Shown here: positions 43,695-52,743 of the stretch, in pieces | How the letters are laid out: every line of letters begins with the position of its first letter | How positions within the stretch are numbered: position 1 is the first letter of the stretch | Source: Asanoa siamensis | GTDB lineage: Bacteria > Actinomycetota > Actinomycetes > Mycobacteriales > Micromonosporaceae | Direction of reading: 5' to 3' | Length of the DNA: 64,000 nucleotides | Assembly (NCBI RefSeq): GCF_016862555.1 | Contig: NZ_BONE01000021.1 | Span: 53,781 to 117,780, forward strand | Made by a program: the position numbers and the translations under genes | Notes under the pieces: generated by a model | Seen by the model: only the letters and a program-made list of their open reading frames with translations | Databases searched by the model: none | What the model was told of the DNA's origin: nothing

Positions 43695-45509
43695 TCAGCC
43701 GGCGGCGACGACGCGGAGCACGCCGCGTTCGTCCGGGCCGACGCGCACCGGGCCGGCCGCCCTCTCGGTCAGGCGCGGGCCGGCCAGCAGCGGCACGGTC
43801 TCGCCGTCCGGTCCGGGCAGCGCCGCTCGCCATGTCGCGGGCGGCTCGGCTGGGACGCCGGGACGGCCGATCGCGGCCGTCAGGTCCGCCAGCGGCACCC
43901 GGGCCATCCACTTCGGACCGGCCGCGATCACCGGGTACGCCAGCGACGGCACGCCGGGCGCACGCTCCAGGTGGAACAGCGTCCCCGGCGCGAGGTGACC
44001 GAACCCGTCGACGTAGAGATCGCCGGCGTCCTCGCCCGCCTCCGCCGCGAACACCTCCGGCTGGTCCACCGCCACTCGCAGCACCCCGCCGCGGACCACG
44101 GGCGCCACCAGCGCGCCGCCGACCCAGCGCGACGGCAACGCGATCGGATCCGTGACCCGCAACAGCCCCCGCGCCGCGCCCCGGGCGGGCGCCACGTTGA
44201 CGGTCCACTCCCCCGGCGCCCAGCCGGCTTTGCCGCGCAGCCGGGAAGGGGACAGCGTCCCCGCACCGCCGACAGCCGGCAGCGCCACGGCCCGAGCGCC
44301 CGGTGCGCCCTCGCGCAGCCAGAGCAGCCCCACCGGCGCCGAGGACCCGGCGAGCGAGATCCGGAGCCGGTCGCCGGACCACCGCACGCCGGCGGCCCGC
44401 ACCACCGGGGCAACCGGGTCCCGCCACGCGGCCATTCCACCGGCGGGCGCCACGCCGGACCCCACCACGCCTTCACCTGGCGCCGCACCGGACCCCGCCA
44501 GGCCGCCGCCCGGGGCGGCGCCGGACACCGCCACGCCGCCGCCTGCCGTCTTGCCGGCCCGTACCCTCGAGACCAGCTCGACCACCGCGTCGATCTCGCC
44601 GTCGCGGGTCAGGCGCCAGGCCTCCGCCAGCCGGCTCGGCAGGCGGGACAGCACCCCGTCGTCCACATCGGCCAGGAACGCCGCCGCGAGCTTGCGGAAC
44701 CGGTGCCGGTAGGCCTCGTCCGCGTCCGGCAGCACCTCCAGCACCAGCCGCAGGTCGCTCTGCAGCGCGGTCTCCGCGTACCAGGTCGCGAACGACCCCT
44801 CCAGCGCCGACAAAGCGCTGACCACCGCCGCGAACCGGTCGTCCAGGTTGCGCTGCTCGGCCAGCCGCTGGCTGATCGACGGGTCCCCCGGCGGCCGCTG
44901 CCGCCAGTAGTAGACCGGCAGCCCGACCACGTCGACCTGCCGGCTCCGCCCGTACAGCGGCACCGTCACCGGAATGTCCTCGTAGTGCACACCCTCCGGA
45001 AAGCGCGTGTCGCCCCAGAACGACCGTCGCCACACCTTGTTGCACGCGAGCCGGTCGTACACGAGATACCGGTGCGCGCGCGGGTCGACCGCCAGCCGGG
45101 TCTCCCGGTGCGTGCCCCGGTGCAGCGGCGACGGCGACAGCTTTCCGGAGGTCAGTAGCGCGACGTCGCCGGTCGCGAAGTCCGAACCCGTTTGCTCGAG
45201 CGCGTTGACCAACACCTCGAACGCGTACGGCGGCAGCACGTCGTCGGCGTCGACGAAGGCGAGATAGTCCCCGCCGGCCACCGCCGCACCGGCGTTGCGG
45301 GCGGCCCCGAGGCCGTGGTTCGACTGGTGCACCACCCGGAACCGCGGGTCACGCTCCGGCCACGCGTCCGCGAGATCCCCGCTCCCGTCGGTCGACCCGT
45401 CGTCGACCAGCACGACCGAGAGATCGCGATAGGTCGACGCAGCGAGCGATTCGAGGCAAATGTCCAGGTAGCGGGCAACGTTGTGCACCGGAACCACGAC
45501 CGTCAGCAT
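43695..45509 (-). CDS. Glycosyltransferase family 2 with repeat linker and C-terminal beta domain
   Basis: A 604-residue protein, last gene of the glycopolymer operon. The GT2 domain (about 1-230) opens with MLTVVVPVHNVARYLDICL, has DDGSTDGSGDLADAW, AFVDADDVLPPYAFEV and HYEDIPVTVPLYGR. After a helical region, three 11-residue repeats of the G-S-G-A-A-P-G type form a flexible linker (about 327-359), followed by a beta-rich C-terminal domain of about 240 residues without a known name. The ATG at 45507-45509 lies two bases after the stop of the GT2-TagF gene. Similar GT2 domains accompany TagB/TagF enzymes in teichoic acid synthesis. Confidence 0.87.
   Translation of the reverse strand: MLTVVVPVHNVARYLDICLESLAASTYRDLSVVLVDDGSTDGSGDLADAWPERDPRFRVVHQSNHGLGAARNAGAAVAGGDYLAFVDADDVLPPYAFEVLVNALEQTGSDFATGDVALLTSGKLSPSPLHRGTHRETRLAVDPRAHRYLVYDRLACNKVWRRSFWGDTRFPEGVHYEDIPVTVPLYGRSRQVDVVGLPVYYWRQRPPGDPSISQRLAEQRNLDDRFAAVVSALSALEGSFATWYAETALQSDLRLVLEVLPDADEAYRHRFRKLAAAFLADVDDGVLSRLPSRLAEAWRLTRDGEIDAVVELVSRVRAGKTAGGGVAVSGAAPGGGLAGSGAAPGEGVVGSGVAPAGGMAAWRDPVAPVVRAAGVRWSGDRLRISLAGSSAPVGLLWLREGAPGARAVALPAVGGAGTLSPSRLRGKAGWAPGEWTVNVAPARGAARGLLRVTDPIALPSRWVGGALVAPVVRGGVLRVAVDQPEVFAAEAGEDAGDLYVDGFGHLAPGTLFHLERAPGVPSLAYPVIAAGPKWMARVPLADLTAAIGRPGVPAEPPATWRAALPGPDGETVPLLAGPRLTERAAGPVRVGPDERGVLRVVAAG
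44431..44529 (-). repeat. Three tandem 33-bp coding repeats
   Basis: Units at 44431-44463, 44464-44496 and 44497-44529, with a partial fourth to about 44547. The copies are imperfect but share CCGGACNCC ends and stay in frame, encoding Gly/Ser/Ala/Pro-rich 11-residue units in the glycosyltransferase linker. Copy number could vary between strains. Confidence 0.75.
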
Positions 45510-45511
45510 GA

Positions 45512-47704
45512 TCAGTCCTTGAAGACCGTCTCGACCACCCGCCGCGCGGCCTGGCCGTCCTCCAACGACGTGAACCGGCGGCGGAACTCGGCCCGGGCCT
45601 TGGCCGCCGCGTCGCCGGCGTACGAACCCGTCCGGAACGCGTCCAGCAGGTCGTCGAGCGTCAGCGCGACCGCGCCCGGCGGCTCCGCCACGACGTCGAA
45701 GTAGACGCCCCGGATCATCCGGTACGCCTCCCAGTCGGGCGCGTAGATGACGATCGGCCGGTCCAGCACCGCGTAGTCGAACATCACCGACGAGTAGTCC
45801 GTGACGAGCACGTCGGCGGCCAGATAGAGATCCTCGACCGACGGGTACGCGGAGACGTCCCGTACACCCGGCAGGTCGACCGGATCCGGCGCGGCGCCGG
45901 AACGGTCGTGGAAGTAGTGGCTGCGCATCAGCAGCACCGCGTCGTCGCCGGCCGCCGCCCGTACCCGCTCGGGGTCGAACGGCGGGTGGTAGCCGGGCAG
46001 GTGCTCGCGGTGCGTCGCGGCGTAGAGCACCACCGGCTGACCCGGCCGCAGCCCCAGCGACGCGCGCACCCGGGCCACCTCGTCCGGGGTGGCCGACGCC
46101 AACCGGTCGTTGCGCGGGTAGCCCGTCTCCAGCGTGCGGTAGCGGCACGGGTAGGCCCGCTCCCACATCTGCGTCGTGAACGCGTTGGCCGTGATGCTGT
46201 AGTCCCAGCGGTCCGCCCGGCGCATCTGCCCCGCGAAGTCCGCGTCCTGCACGCCGCCGGGATAGTCCTGCTGGTCGAGCCCCATCACCTTGAGCGGCGT
46301 GCCGTGGTGGGTCATCACGTGCGTGCTGCCCGGCCGCTTGACCACGTAGTTGGGCCAGTTGACGTTGTTGATCAGGTAGGTCGCCTGCGCGAGCGCCCGG
46401 AAGTAGGCGCGCGTGCCGGCCACCACGTAGGGCACGCCCGGCGGCAGGCTGCTCACCTTGTCGCGGCGCACGACCCAGACACCGCGTACGTCCGGCGCGA
46501 GTTCCCTGGCCTTCTCGTAGATCGCCGCGGGGTTGCAGGCATAGCCGCGGTACCAGTAGGCGGCGTAGAGCGCCAGGCGCGGATCCTGGGGCCGGCGCAA
46601 CTCCGCGTGGTAGTAGGCGCGCAGCGCGGCCTTCCGGCCGAGCCGGGCGGCGCCCTTGCCGCGTCGCGCCGCCCGCACGGCGACCGCCCCGCCGGCCTTG
46701 GCGCCCTGTGCGCGGCGGAAGCCGAACCGCAGCGCCTGGAACGTGCGGTGCCGGCCGGCGGCCACGAGCCGGTGCTTCAGGCCGTCCATGCCACCCGGCA
46801 CCGGGTAGCCGCCCGGCGGCAGGAAGCGGTGGTAGTGCGCGTTCATCTCCGTGAAGAACCGGGCCCGCATCTCGTCGGGCAGCCGGTCGTCGTTGCCCCG
46901 GACGATCAGGAAGTGCCAGATCATCCGGCGGAACAGCAGCCCGCGCAGCTTGTCGGCGCCGGGACGGCTGTCGTCGAAGGTGTCGAAGACCTCGGCCCAG
47001 TTGGTGAAGATCGCGAAGTGCCCCTCGCCGACCGTACGGGTGGCCGCGCCGACCCGCCGCTGGCGGTAGTGCACGCCGACCCGGTCGAGCACGGTGATGC
47101 GGTCGGCGGCCATCAGGACGCGGTAGGTGAACGGGACGTCCTCGTACCAGCCGGTCTTGAACTGGAACCCGGTCGACAGCAGCAACGACCGCCGAATGAT
47201 CTTGTTCCACGGGGTGTGCAGGATCTCGATCGCCTTCGGCCACTCGTGCAGGGCGAAGACCTCAGGGGCCGCGGCGAAATTGTTCCGTGAGGCGTCGACG
47301 GTGCCGTCCCAGTGCGACCGGACGTGGTCGACGACCACGACGTCGGGATCGAGGTGGGCGATCCGGGCCGCCACCGCCGGCACGATGCCGTCGGCCAGCC
47401 AGTCGTCGCTGTCGACGAACCAGACGTACGCACCGGTGGCGATCTCGAGGCCGCGGTTGCGGGCCGGCCCCTGACCGCCGTTGCGTTCCAGTGTGAGAAC
47501 CGTCACCCGGGGGTCCCGGGCCGCGTACTCCGCCAGAATATCGGCGCTGCCGTCCGTCGACCGGTCGTCGACCGCGATCAACTCGACCGGCACCGAGTCG
47601 TCGGCGAGCAACGAGTCGAGACACTGCCGCAGGTACGACCGGACGTTGTAGACCGGAACAACGAAGCTGATCAGAGGGCTGCCATTGCCGCCCGGTTCCG
47701 CCAC
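45512..47704 (-). CDS. GT2 fused to CDP-glycerol glycerophosphotransferase (TagB/TagF-like)
   Basis: Bifunctional enzyme of 730 residues. Residues about 12-230 are a GT-A domain (LISFVVPVYNVRSYLRQCL, AVDDRSTDGSADILAEY, GQGPARNRGLEIATG, VWFVDSDDWLADG, WYEDVPFTYRVLM). From about 390 to 725 it is a TagB/TagF-type phosphotransferase: TYLINNVNWPNYV, THVMTHHGTPLKVMG, QMWERAYPCRY, VVLYAATHREH and DVLVTDYSSVMFDYAVLDRP, the HHGTP and TDYSS motifs being typical of CDP-glycerol-utilising polymerases. It probably adds polyol-phosphate and a sugar to a wall polymer. GTG 47702-47704 is the best start, 34 bp inside the preceding gene; no strong ribosome site is seen, so coupling is likely. Confidence 0.91.
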   Translation of the reverse strand: MAEPGGNGSPLISFVVPVYNVRSYLRQCLDSLLADDSVPVELIAVDDRSTDGSADILAEYAARDPRVTVLTLERNGGQGPARNRGLEIATGAYVWFVDSDDWLADGIVPAVAARIAHLDPDVVVVDHVRSHWDGTVDASRNNFAAAPEVFALHEWPKAIEILHTPWNKIIRRSLLLSTGFQFKTGWYEDVPFTYRVLMAADRITVLDRVGVHYRQRRVGAATRTVGEGHFAIFTNWAEVFDTFDDSRPGADKLRGLLFRRMIWHFLIVRGNDDRLPDEMRARFFTEMNAHYHRFLPPGGYPVPGGMDGLKHRLVAAGRHRTFQALRFGFRRAQGAKAGGAVAVRAARRGKGAARLGRKAALRAYYHAELRRPQDPRLALYAAYWYRGYACNPAAIYEKARELAPDVRGVWVVRRDKVSSLPPGVPYVVAGTRAYFRALAQATYLINNVNWPNYVVKRPGSTHVMTHHGTPLKVMGLDQQDYPGGVQDADFAGQMRRADRWDYSITANAFTTQMWERAYPCRYRTLETGYPRNDRLASATPDEVARVRASLGLRPGQPVVLYAATHREHLPGYHPPFDPERVRAAAGDDAVLLMRSHYFHDRSGAAPDPVDLPGVRDVSAYPSVEDLYLAADVLVTDYSSVMFDYAVLDRPIVIYAPDWEAYRMIRGVYFDVVAEPPGAVALTLDDLLDAFRTGSYAGDAAAKARAEFRRRFTSLEDGQAARRVVETVFKD

Positions 47705-49470
47705 CAGATCACACTGCCCAACGCGAAGGTAAACAACAGGTAAGCAGCGATCGTAACCGTCGTGGCGGCGGCCTGCCCGAAAGCACAGCCGAGGGCGAGC
47801 ACGAGAACCCGGCCGTCCCAGCCCAGGCCCCACCGGTGCAGCCAGCCGCCGGTCTCCCGTTTCTCCAGCTTGGCGGTGAGGTCGTAGTGCCAGAGGGCGA
47901 GCGCGAACAGCAGCAGGAAGGTGCCCCAGGCCGGCACGTCGAAGCCGACCCCGATGGCGATGACGAAGAGGTATTCGGCGGCCCGCAGCGCGGCCGGCAC
48001 GAGGTAGTCCAGCGGCCGGTCGTGCGGCGCCGCGGCGGGCAGCGCGGCCACCAGCAGCGCCACCGCCGCGCTGAGCGTCACCGTGCGCAGGTCGCCACCC
48101 CCGAGCCCGGCGTACGCGAGGGCCAGGAACAGGGCGGCCACCAGCACCGCGGCGACGGCGCCGGCGAGCGGCCCGCCGACCCGGAACCGGCTCAGCGCCC
48201 GGGCGATCGGGCCGTCGTCACGCTGCTCGCCGGCCGCGACGCCGGTGAAGGCGGAGACCCGCATGCCCCGGGCGCGCAGGGTACGCAGCCCGAGCGTGTA
48301 GGCGAACGCGACCACGATGCCGGCCAGCACGGCGACCAGCGCGATCCGCGGGCCGAAGAGGGCACCGAGCAGCGCCATCACCGCCCACCGCTCGCCGATC
48401 GGGAACGCGGCCGTGCGCTTGAGCCAGTAGGCGGGCGAGCCGGTGTCGCCGCGGACCCGGGCCGAGACGGCGCCGAGCCGTCCCGCCACCCCACCCGTCG
48501 ACGGGGCGGCGACCGGCACGCGGGCCGCCACGTCGTGCAGCGTGCCGTACCAGGTGTCGGTCATGTGCCGCACGGTCTGGAGGCCGATCGCCGTGATCGC
48601 CAGCGGCCAGGCCCCGGCCAGCCCGGCGCTCTCCGCGCCCACGGCGAGACCGGCGTAGACCAGGTACTCCTTGGCCCGGTCGGCGATCGTGTCGAGCCAG
48701 CCGCCGAACACGCTGAACACGCGCGTGTAGCGGGCGAGTTGCCCGTCGACGCAGTCGAGCACGAAGCCCAGGTAGAGCAGGACCCCGGCGAGCAGCCAGG
48801 CGGGCCGGCCGCCGCCCCAGGCGAACAGCGCCGCAGCCCCCGCGACCACCACGACGGAGATCGCGGTCACCTGGGTCGGCGTCAGCCGCAGCCGGGCCGC
48901 CGCCCGGGTCACGTGCGGCGACCACGTGCTGACGAAGTAGGTGGTGAAGAAGTCGTCCTGCTCCTTGACCGCGAGCCGCAACTCCGCGCGGTCCGAGTCG
49001 ACGGCCGCGACGGCGGCCAGCGCGGCGGGGATCTCCGCGGGCGCGGTGACGCGCCGGGCGACCAGCAGCCGGACCCGCTGCGCGGTGACGGTGACGCCGG
49101 CGGCCAGCAGGCCGGCGAGCATCGGACCCGAGGCGTCGGTCAGCGCGGGAAGGTCGGCCACGCCCACCCGGACGAGCCCACCGGCGACCCCGGTCGGATC
49201 GCCGGGCACGAGCTGGCCGCGCTCCTCGCGGACGGGTTCGCCCGGCCCGTCGGGCAGCACCAGGGCAACGGTCCCGGCGCCGGGCGCGGTGACCACGTGG
49301 CGGATCACCGCATCGTGCGCGACGAGGTCGCCGGCGCAGACCAGCACCGGCTCGGACCGGTCGGCCGGCAGCGTGTGCCGCACCTCGCGCACGCCGGCGG
49401 CGCGGAGTTGGGCGGCGAGCCGTTCCAGCAGCGCCGGGTCGGGGCCCGGCAACAGGACGGCTACGGTCAC
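47671..49470 (-). CDS. CDP-alcohol phosphotransferase with DUF5941 and degenerate nucleotidyltransferase-like N-terminus
   Basis: Membrane enzyme of 599 residues. Residues 1-160 have the strand-helix order of a sugar-phosphate nucleotidyltransferase (AVLLPGPDPALLERLAAQLR, EPVLVCAGDLVAHDAVIRHV) but lack its GxGxR loop. A CDP-alcohol phosphotransferase domain follows, with DCVDGQLARYTRVFSVFGG and DTIAD completing the D-x2-DG-x2-AR-x8-G-x3-D-x3-D motif. The last ~200 residues contain five to six hydrophobic segments matching DUF5941. The arrangement recalls bifunctional cytidylyltransferase/DIPP synthases with an inactivated first domain. GTG 49468-49470 overlaps the upstream ATPase stop as GTGA. 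It may make a polyol-phosphate lipid or a primer for the polymer. Confidence 0.85.
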   Translation of the reverse strand: MTVAVLLPGPDPALLERLAAQLRAAGVREVRHTLPADRSEPVLVCAGDLVAHDAVIRHVVTAPGAGTVALVLPDGPGEPVREERGQLVPGDPTGVAGGLVRVGVADLPALTDASGPMLAGLLAAGVTVTAQRVRLLVARRVTAPAEIPAALAAVAAVDSDRAELRLAVKEQDDFFTTYFVSTWSPHVTRAAARLRLTPTQVTAISVVVVAGAAALFAWGGGRPAWLLAGVLLYLGFVLDCVDGQLARYTRVFSVFGGWLDTIADRAKEYLVYAGLAVGAESAGLAGAWPLAITAIGLQTVRHMTDTWYGTLHDVAARVPVAAPSTGGVAGRLGAVSARVRGDTGSPAYWLKRTAAFPIGERWAVMALLGALFGPRIALVAVLAGIVVAFAYTLGLRTLRARGMRVSAFTGVAAGEQRDDGPIARALSRFRVGGPLAGAVAAVLVAALFLALAYAGLGGGDLRTVTLSAAVALLVAALPAAAPHDRPLDYLVPAALRAAEYLFVIAIGVGFDVPAWGTFLLLFALALWHYDLTAKLEKRETGGWLHRWGLGWDGRVLVLALGCAFGQAAATTVTIAAYLLFTFALGSVIWWRNRAAMAAL

Positions 49471-50213
49471 GCGCGGACGACCGCGTTGTAGGCGTCGAGC
49501 GCGTCCTGGACCGAGCCGTCGGTCATCAGCTTGCCCGCGTTGAAGTAGAGCCCGCGGTTGCAGAACCGGGTCAGGTCACCCTCGTTGTGGGAGACGAGCA
49601 CCAGGGTCCGGCCCTCGGCGAGCAGCCGCTCGATGGTCGCGTAGCACTTCTTGCGGAACTCGGCGTCGCCGACCGCCATCACCTCGTCGACCAGCAGGAT
49701 CGGGTGCGACAGCTGGGCGATCACGGAGAAGCCGAGCCGGACCTTCATGCCGGACGAGTAGTGCCGGACCGGGGTGTCGATCGCCTTGCTCACCTGGTCG
49801 CCGGCGAAGTCGACGATCTCGTCGAACGTCTTCTTGAGGAAGTTGCTCGACAGGCCGTGCAGCGAGCCGACCAGGTGCACGTTCTCGCGGCCGGTGAGGT
49901 CGTTGGAGAAGCCCGCCGAGAGCTCCAGCAGCGGCGCCACCCGGCCGCGGACGGTGATCTTGCCCTCGTCCGGGATCAGCACGCCGGCGATCAGCCGCAG
50001 CAGCGTGCTCTTGCCCGTGCCGTTGCGGCCGATGATGCCGATCGCGTCGCCCGGGTTGATGGCGAAGTTGACGTCGCGCAGCGGCCAGAACTCGCCCGGG
50101 TTGGGCTGCCGCCCGCCGCGGTGGATGAACATCTCGCGGATCCGGAGCTGCCGGCGGCGGTTGCGGACGAACCGGACGCCGAGCCCCTCGGCCTCGATGA
50201 TCGGGGTGGCCAT
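49467..50213 (-). CDS. Polysaccharide/teichoic acid ABC exporter ATPase (TagH/Wzt type)
   Basis: ATPase of 248 residues. Walker A GRNGTGKST is preceded by the family-typical FWPLRDVNFAINPGDAIGIIG; the signature is YSSGMKVRLGFSVIA, Walker B HPILLVDEVMAVGDAEF, switch VLVSHNEGDL. The SSGM signature and VGDAEFRKKC are hallmarks of the O-antigen/teichoic acid exporter class. There is no C-terminal carbohydrate-binding domain, as in short TagH proteins. ATG 50211-50213 overlaps the permease stop by one base with AAGGAG five bases before it. It powers export of the polymer made by the enzymes encoded downstream. Confidence 0.94.
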   Translation of the reverse strand: MATPIIEAEGLGVRFVRNRRRQLRIREMFIHRGGRQPNPGEFWPLRDVNFAINPGDAIGIIGRNGTGKSTLLRLIAGVLIPDEGKITVRGRVAPLLELSAGFSNDLTGRENVHLVGSLHGLSSNFLKKTFDEIVDFAGDQVSKAIDTPVRHYSSGMKVRLGFSVIAQLSHPILLVDEVMAVGDAEFRKKCYATIERLLAEGRTLVLVSHNEGDLTRFCNRGLYFNAGKLMTDGSVQDALDAYNAVVRA

Positions 50214-51031
50214 CACAGCTCCTTGAGGACGGCGGGTTCGAGGCGGCGGAACACCCACCAGCCGCCGACGAGCAGGGCGACGCTGATGCCGACGGTGATG
50301 CCCAGCAGCGTGGCGCTCGGGAACATCTCCGGGTACCAGATGGCGTGGTAGAGCTCCATGATCCCGACCAGCGGGTTCAGCTCGTACACGTCCTTGGCCC
50401 AGCCGGGCATGTTCGCGTTCTGCACCATCGCCAGCGGGTAGATGATCGGCGTCGCGTAGAAGAGCACCCGCAGGCCGAGCCGCATCAGCTTCTCGACGTC
50501 GCGGAGCAGCACGTTGAGCGAGGAGAGCAGCAGCGCGAGGCCGGTCAGGAAGACCGTCTGCAGCAGCACCGCGAGGGGCAGCGCGAGCAGTTGCCAGTCG
50601 AAGTGCAGCTCGCCGAAGACGATGGCCAGGATGATCAGGATCGGCAGGCCGGCGAGGAACTCGGCGAACCGGCCGAGCACGCGACCGATCGGGAAGACCT
50701 GGCGCGCCACCTTCATCGTCGTGATCAGCCGGGCCTGGCCGGTGAGCGCGCTGGTCGCCTCGCCCATGGCCGCGTTGGCCCAGGACCACGCGAAGATCCC
50801 GGTGATCAGGAACAGGGGGTACGAGTTGTTGGCGTCACCGAGGTGGCGGTCGGAACCCGTGCCGTAGAGGACGCCGAAGACGAACCAGTAGATGGCGGCG
50901 ACGCCGAGCGGCTCGATCAGTGACCACAGGTAACCAAGAAGGGACTGCTGGTATTTCACCGCGAGGTCGCGGCGGACCAGCAGCCCCAGGGCGTTGCGGT
51001 TTTCCCACAACGTCATCACGCTCGATGTCAC
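50213..51031 (-). CDS. Polysaccharide/teichoic acid ABC exporter permease (TagG/Wzm type)
   Basis: ABC-2 permease of 272 residues with six membrane segments: YLWSLIEPLGVAAIYWFVFGVLY, YPLFLITGIFAWSWANAAM, FLAGLPILIILAIVFGEL, LPLAVLLQTVFLTGLALLLSS, VLFYATPIIYPLAMV and TLLGITVGISVALLVGGWWVF. The N-terminal LVRRDLAVKYQQSLLGYLW and NVLLRDVEKLMRLGLRVLFY are TagG/Wzm signatures. GTG 51029-51031 is chosen because GGAGG stands six bases before it; GTG 51041-51043 is an alternative. It is the first gene of a five-gene operon running to 43695. Confidence 0.94.
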   Translation of the reverse strand: MTSSVMTLWENRNALGLLVRRDLAVKYQQSLLGYLWSLIEPLGVAAIYWFVFGVLYGTGSDRHLGDANNSYPLFLITGIFAWSWANAAMGEATSALTGQARLITTMKVARQVFPIGRVLGRFAEFLAGLPILIILAIVFGELHFDWQLLALPLAVLLQTVFLTGLALLLSSLNVLLRDVEKLMRLGLRVLFYATPIIYPLAMVQNANMPGWAKDVYELNPLVGIMELYHAIWYPEMFPSATLLGITVGISVALLVGGWWVFRRLEPAVLKEL

Positions 51032-51171
51032 AGCCGCCTCCACCTGCGCTTTTCATCGACGAGCAACCCGTCGGCGGTCAGCCGCGAACGTCTTGCGTGG
51101 CTGCCCGAGCGACGCACGCGTCGCGGCGGCTGCGAGCGCCGACGCGGGCCGCTGACGCGCCATAGGTTAGC

Positions 51172-51188
51172 AGCCAGTAAAACTGGCT
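51172..51188. promoter_or_regulatory. Inverted repeat AGCCAGT-AAA-ACTGGCT
   Basis: Two perfect 7-base arms around AAA, in the 180 bp between the exporter operon start (51031) and the sdaA stop (51212), both on the minus strand. It may be the sdaA terminator (followed on the minus strand by a moderately A/T-rich stretch) or an operator for the glycopolymer operon. The rest of the spacer is G+C-rich without features. Confidence 0.45.
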
Positions 51189-51211
51189 CATAAGCGCAGC
51201 GTCCCCCGGGC

Positions 51212-52579
51212 TCAGCACTCGATGACGTTGACCGCGAGACCACCGCGGGCGGTCTCCTTGTACTTGACCTTCATGTCCGCGCCCGTCTCCCGCATGGTCT
51301 TGATGACCTTGTCCAGCGAGACGTGGTGGACCCCGTCACCGCGCAGCGCGAGCCGGGCCGCCGTGATCGCCTTGATGCTGGCCACGGCGTTGCGCTCGAT
51401 GCACGGGATCTGGACCAGGCCGCCGACCGGGTCGCAGGTGAGGCCCAGGTTGTGCTCCATGCCGATCTCCGCGGCGTTCTCCACCTGCTCAGGGGTGCCG
51501 CCCAGCGCCTCGGCCAGCCCGGCCGCCGCCATCGAGCAGGCCGAGCCGACCTCGCCCTGGCAGCCGACCTCGGCGCCGGAGATCGAGGCGTTCTCCTTGA
51601 ACAGGACGCCGATCGCCGCGGCCGCCAGCAGGAAGCGGACGACGCCGTCGGCGGTCGCCTCCGGGACGAACCGGGTGTAGTAGTGCAGGACGGCCGGGAT
51701 GATGCCGGCGGCGCCGTTGGTCGGCGCGGTGACCACCCGCCCGCCGGCCGCGTTCTCCTCGTTGACGGCCAGTGCGAAAAGAGTCACCCAGTCCATCACC
51801 CGCAGCGGGTCGCCGGCGATCTCGGAGCGCAGCTTGCGGTTCAACTCGGCGGCCCGGCGGCGGACCTTCAGGCCGCCCGGCAGGGTCCCGTCCCGCTCGC
51901 AGCCCCGCTCGACGCACTCCCGCATGACGCGCCAGATGTCCAGCAACCCGGCGCGGACTTCGGCCTCGGAGCGCCAGGCCAACTCGTTCGCGAGCATGAC
52001 GTCGGAGATCGAGCCCTTGGCCTCCGCGGCCCGGTCGAGCAGTTCGGCGCCGGTGCGGAAGGGATAGCGTACGGGCGTCGTGTCCGGTTTGATCCGATCG
52101 GCGCCGGCCGCCTCCTCGTCGACCACGAACCCGCCGCCGACGGAGTAGTAGGTGCGCTCCCGCAGCGTCGCGCCCGCGGCGTCGAAGGCCGCGAAGGTCA
52201 TGCCGTTGGGGTGGTAGGGCAGCGAGCGCCGACGGTGCAGCACCACGTCCTCGGCCGGGTCGAAGTCGATCTCGTGCCGGCCCAGCAGGGCCAGCCGCCG
52301 GCCCTCCGCGGTGCGGGCCACCAGCTTCGGCACGGCGTCGGTGTCGACCTCCTCGGGCGTCTCACCGGCCAGGCCGAGGACGACGGCCCGGTCGCTGCCG
52401 TGGCCGTGGCCGGTGGCGCCGAGCGAGCCGAACAGCTCCGCCCGGACCCGGGCCGTGCCGGCCAGCACGCCGTCGTCGGCCAGGCCCGCCACGAACGTAC
52501 GGGCGGCGCGCATCGGGCCGACGGTGTGCGAACTCGACGGTCCGATACCGACCGTGAAGAGGTCGAAAGCGCTGATCAC
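51212..52579 (-). CDS. sdaA: L-serine ammonia-lyase (L-serine dehydratase)
   Basis: Iron-sulfur serine dehydratase, 455 residues, converting L-serine to pyruvate and ammonia; single-chain form with the beta (1-155) and alpha domains fused. Motifs: [60 protein letters not shown] and [21 protein letters not shown], which supply the [4Fe-4S] cysteines. GTG 52577-52579 gives the conserved N-terminus; the frame extends to 52627 without homology. Its end lies close to the wall-polymer operon, whose genes are transcribed in the same direction. A 7-base inverted repeat (52606-52612 with 52619-52625) sits 27 bp before the start. Confidence 0.96.
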   Translation of the reverse strand: MISAFDLFTVGIGPSSSHTVGPMRAARTFVAGLADDGVLAGTARVRAELFGSLGATGHGHGSDRAVVLGLAGETPEEVDTDAVPKLVARTAEGRRLALLGRHEIDFDPAEDVVLHRRRSLPYHPNGMTFAAFDAAGATLRERTYYSVGGGFVVDEEAAGADRIKPDTTPVRYPFRTGAELLDRAAEAKGSISDVMLANELAWRSEAEVRAGLLDIWRVMRECVERGCERDGTLPGGLKVRRRAAELNRKLRSEIAGDPLRVMDWVTLFALAVNEENAAGGRVVTAPTNGAAGIIPAVLHYYTRFVPEATADGVVRFLLAAAAIGVLFKENASISGAEVGCQGEVGSACSMAAAGLAEALGGTPEQVENAAEIGMEHNLGLTCDPVGGLVQIPCIERNAVASIKAITAARLALRGDGVHHVSLDKVIKTMRETGADMKVKYKETARGGLAVNVIEC

Positions 52580-52743
52580 CGGCGTGCTCCATTCTTCGTG
52601 CGGCCGCGCGCGAGCATACGCGCGCAATCGGGGTACTCCCTACGGGAAGCGGAGGCCCGAAATCCACCTGCGGACCGAGGGCGGCCTTGATGTCCGTTTC
52701 TACCGTTGGTATCAGGACCGAATGAAGGGAAAGGGACTTACAG
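52580..52743. other. Divergent promoter region of sdaA and the PspC gene
   Basis: This 164 bp spacer contains the inverted repeat GCGCGCG-AGCATA-CGCGCGC (52606-52625) near sdaA and an A+T-richer stretch at 52685-52740 that probably carries the pspC promoter and its AAGGGA ribosome site. No conserved reading frame is visible. Confidence 0.4.

Noticed and set aside
45908..47290. 460-codon open frame on the plus strand
   Set aside because: Antisense to the GT2-TagF gene, whose motifs are unambiguous.
52580..52743. Possible glycine or serine riboswitch upstream of sdaA
   Set aside because: The conserved blocks of known glycine riboswitches are absent; only a short CG-rich inverted repeat is present.
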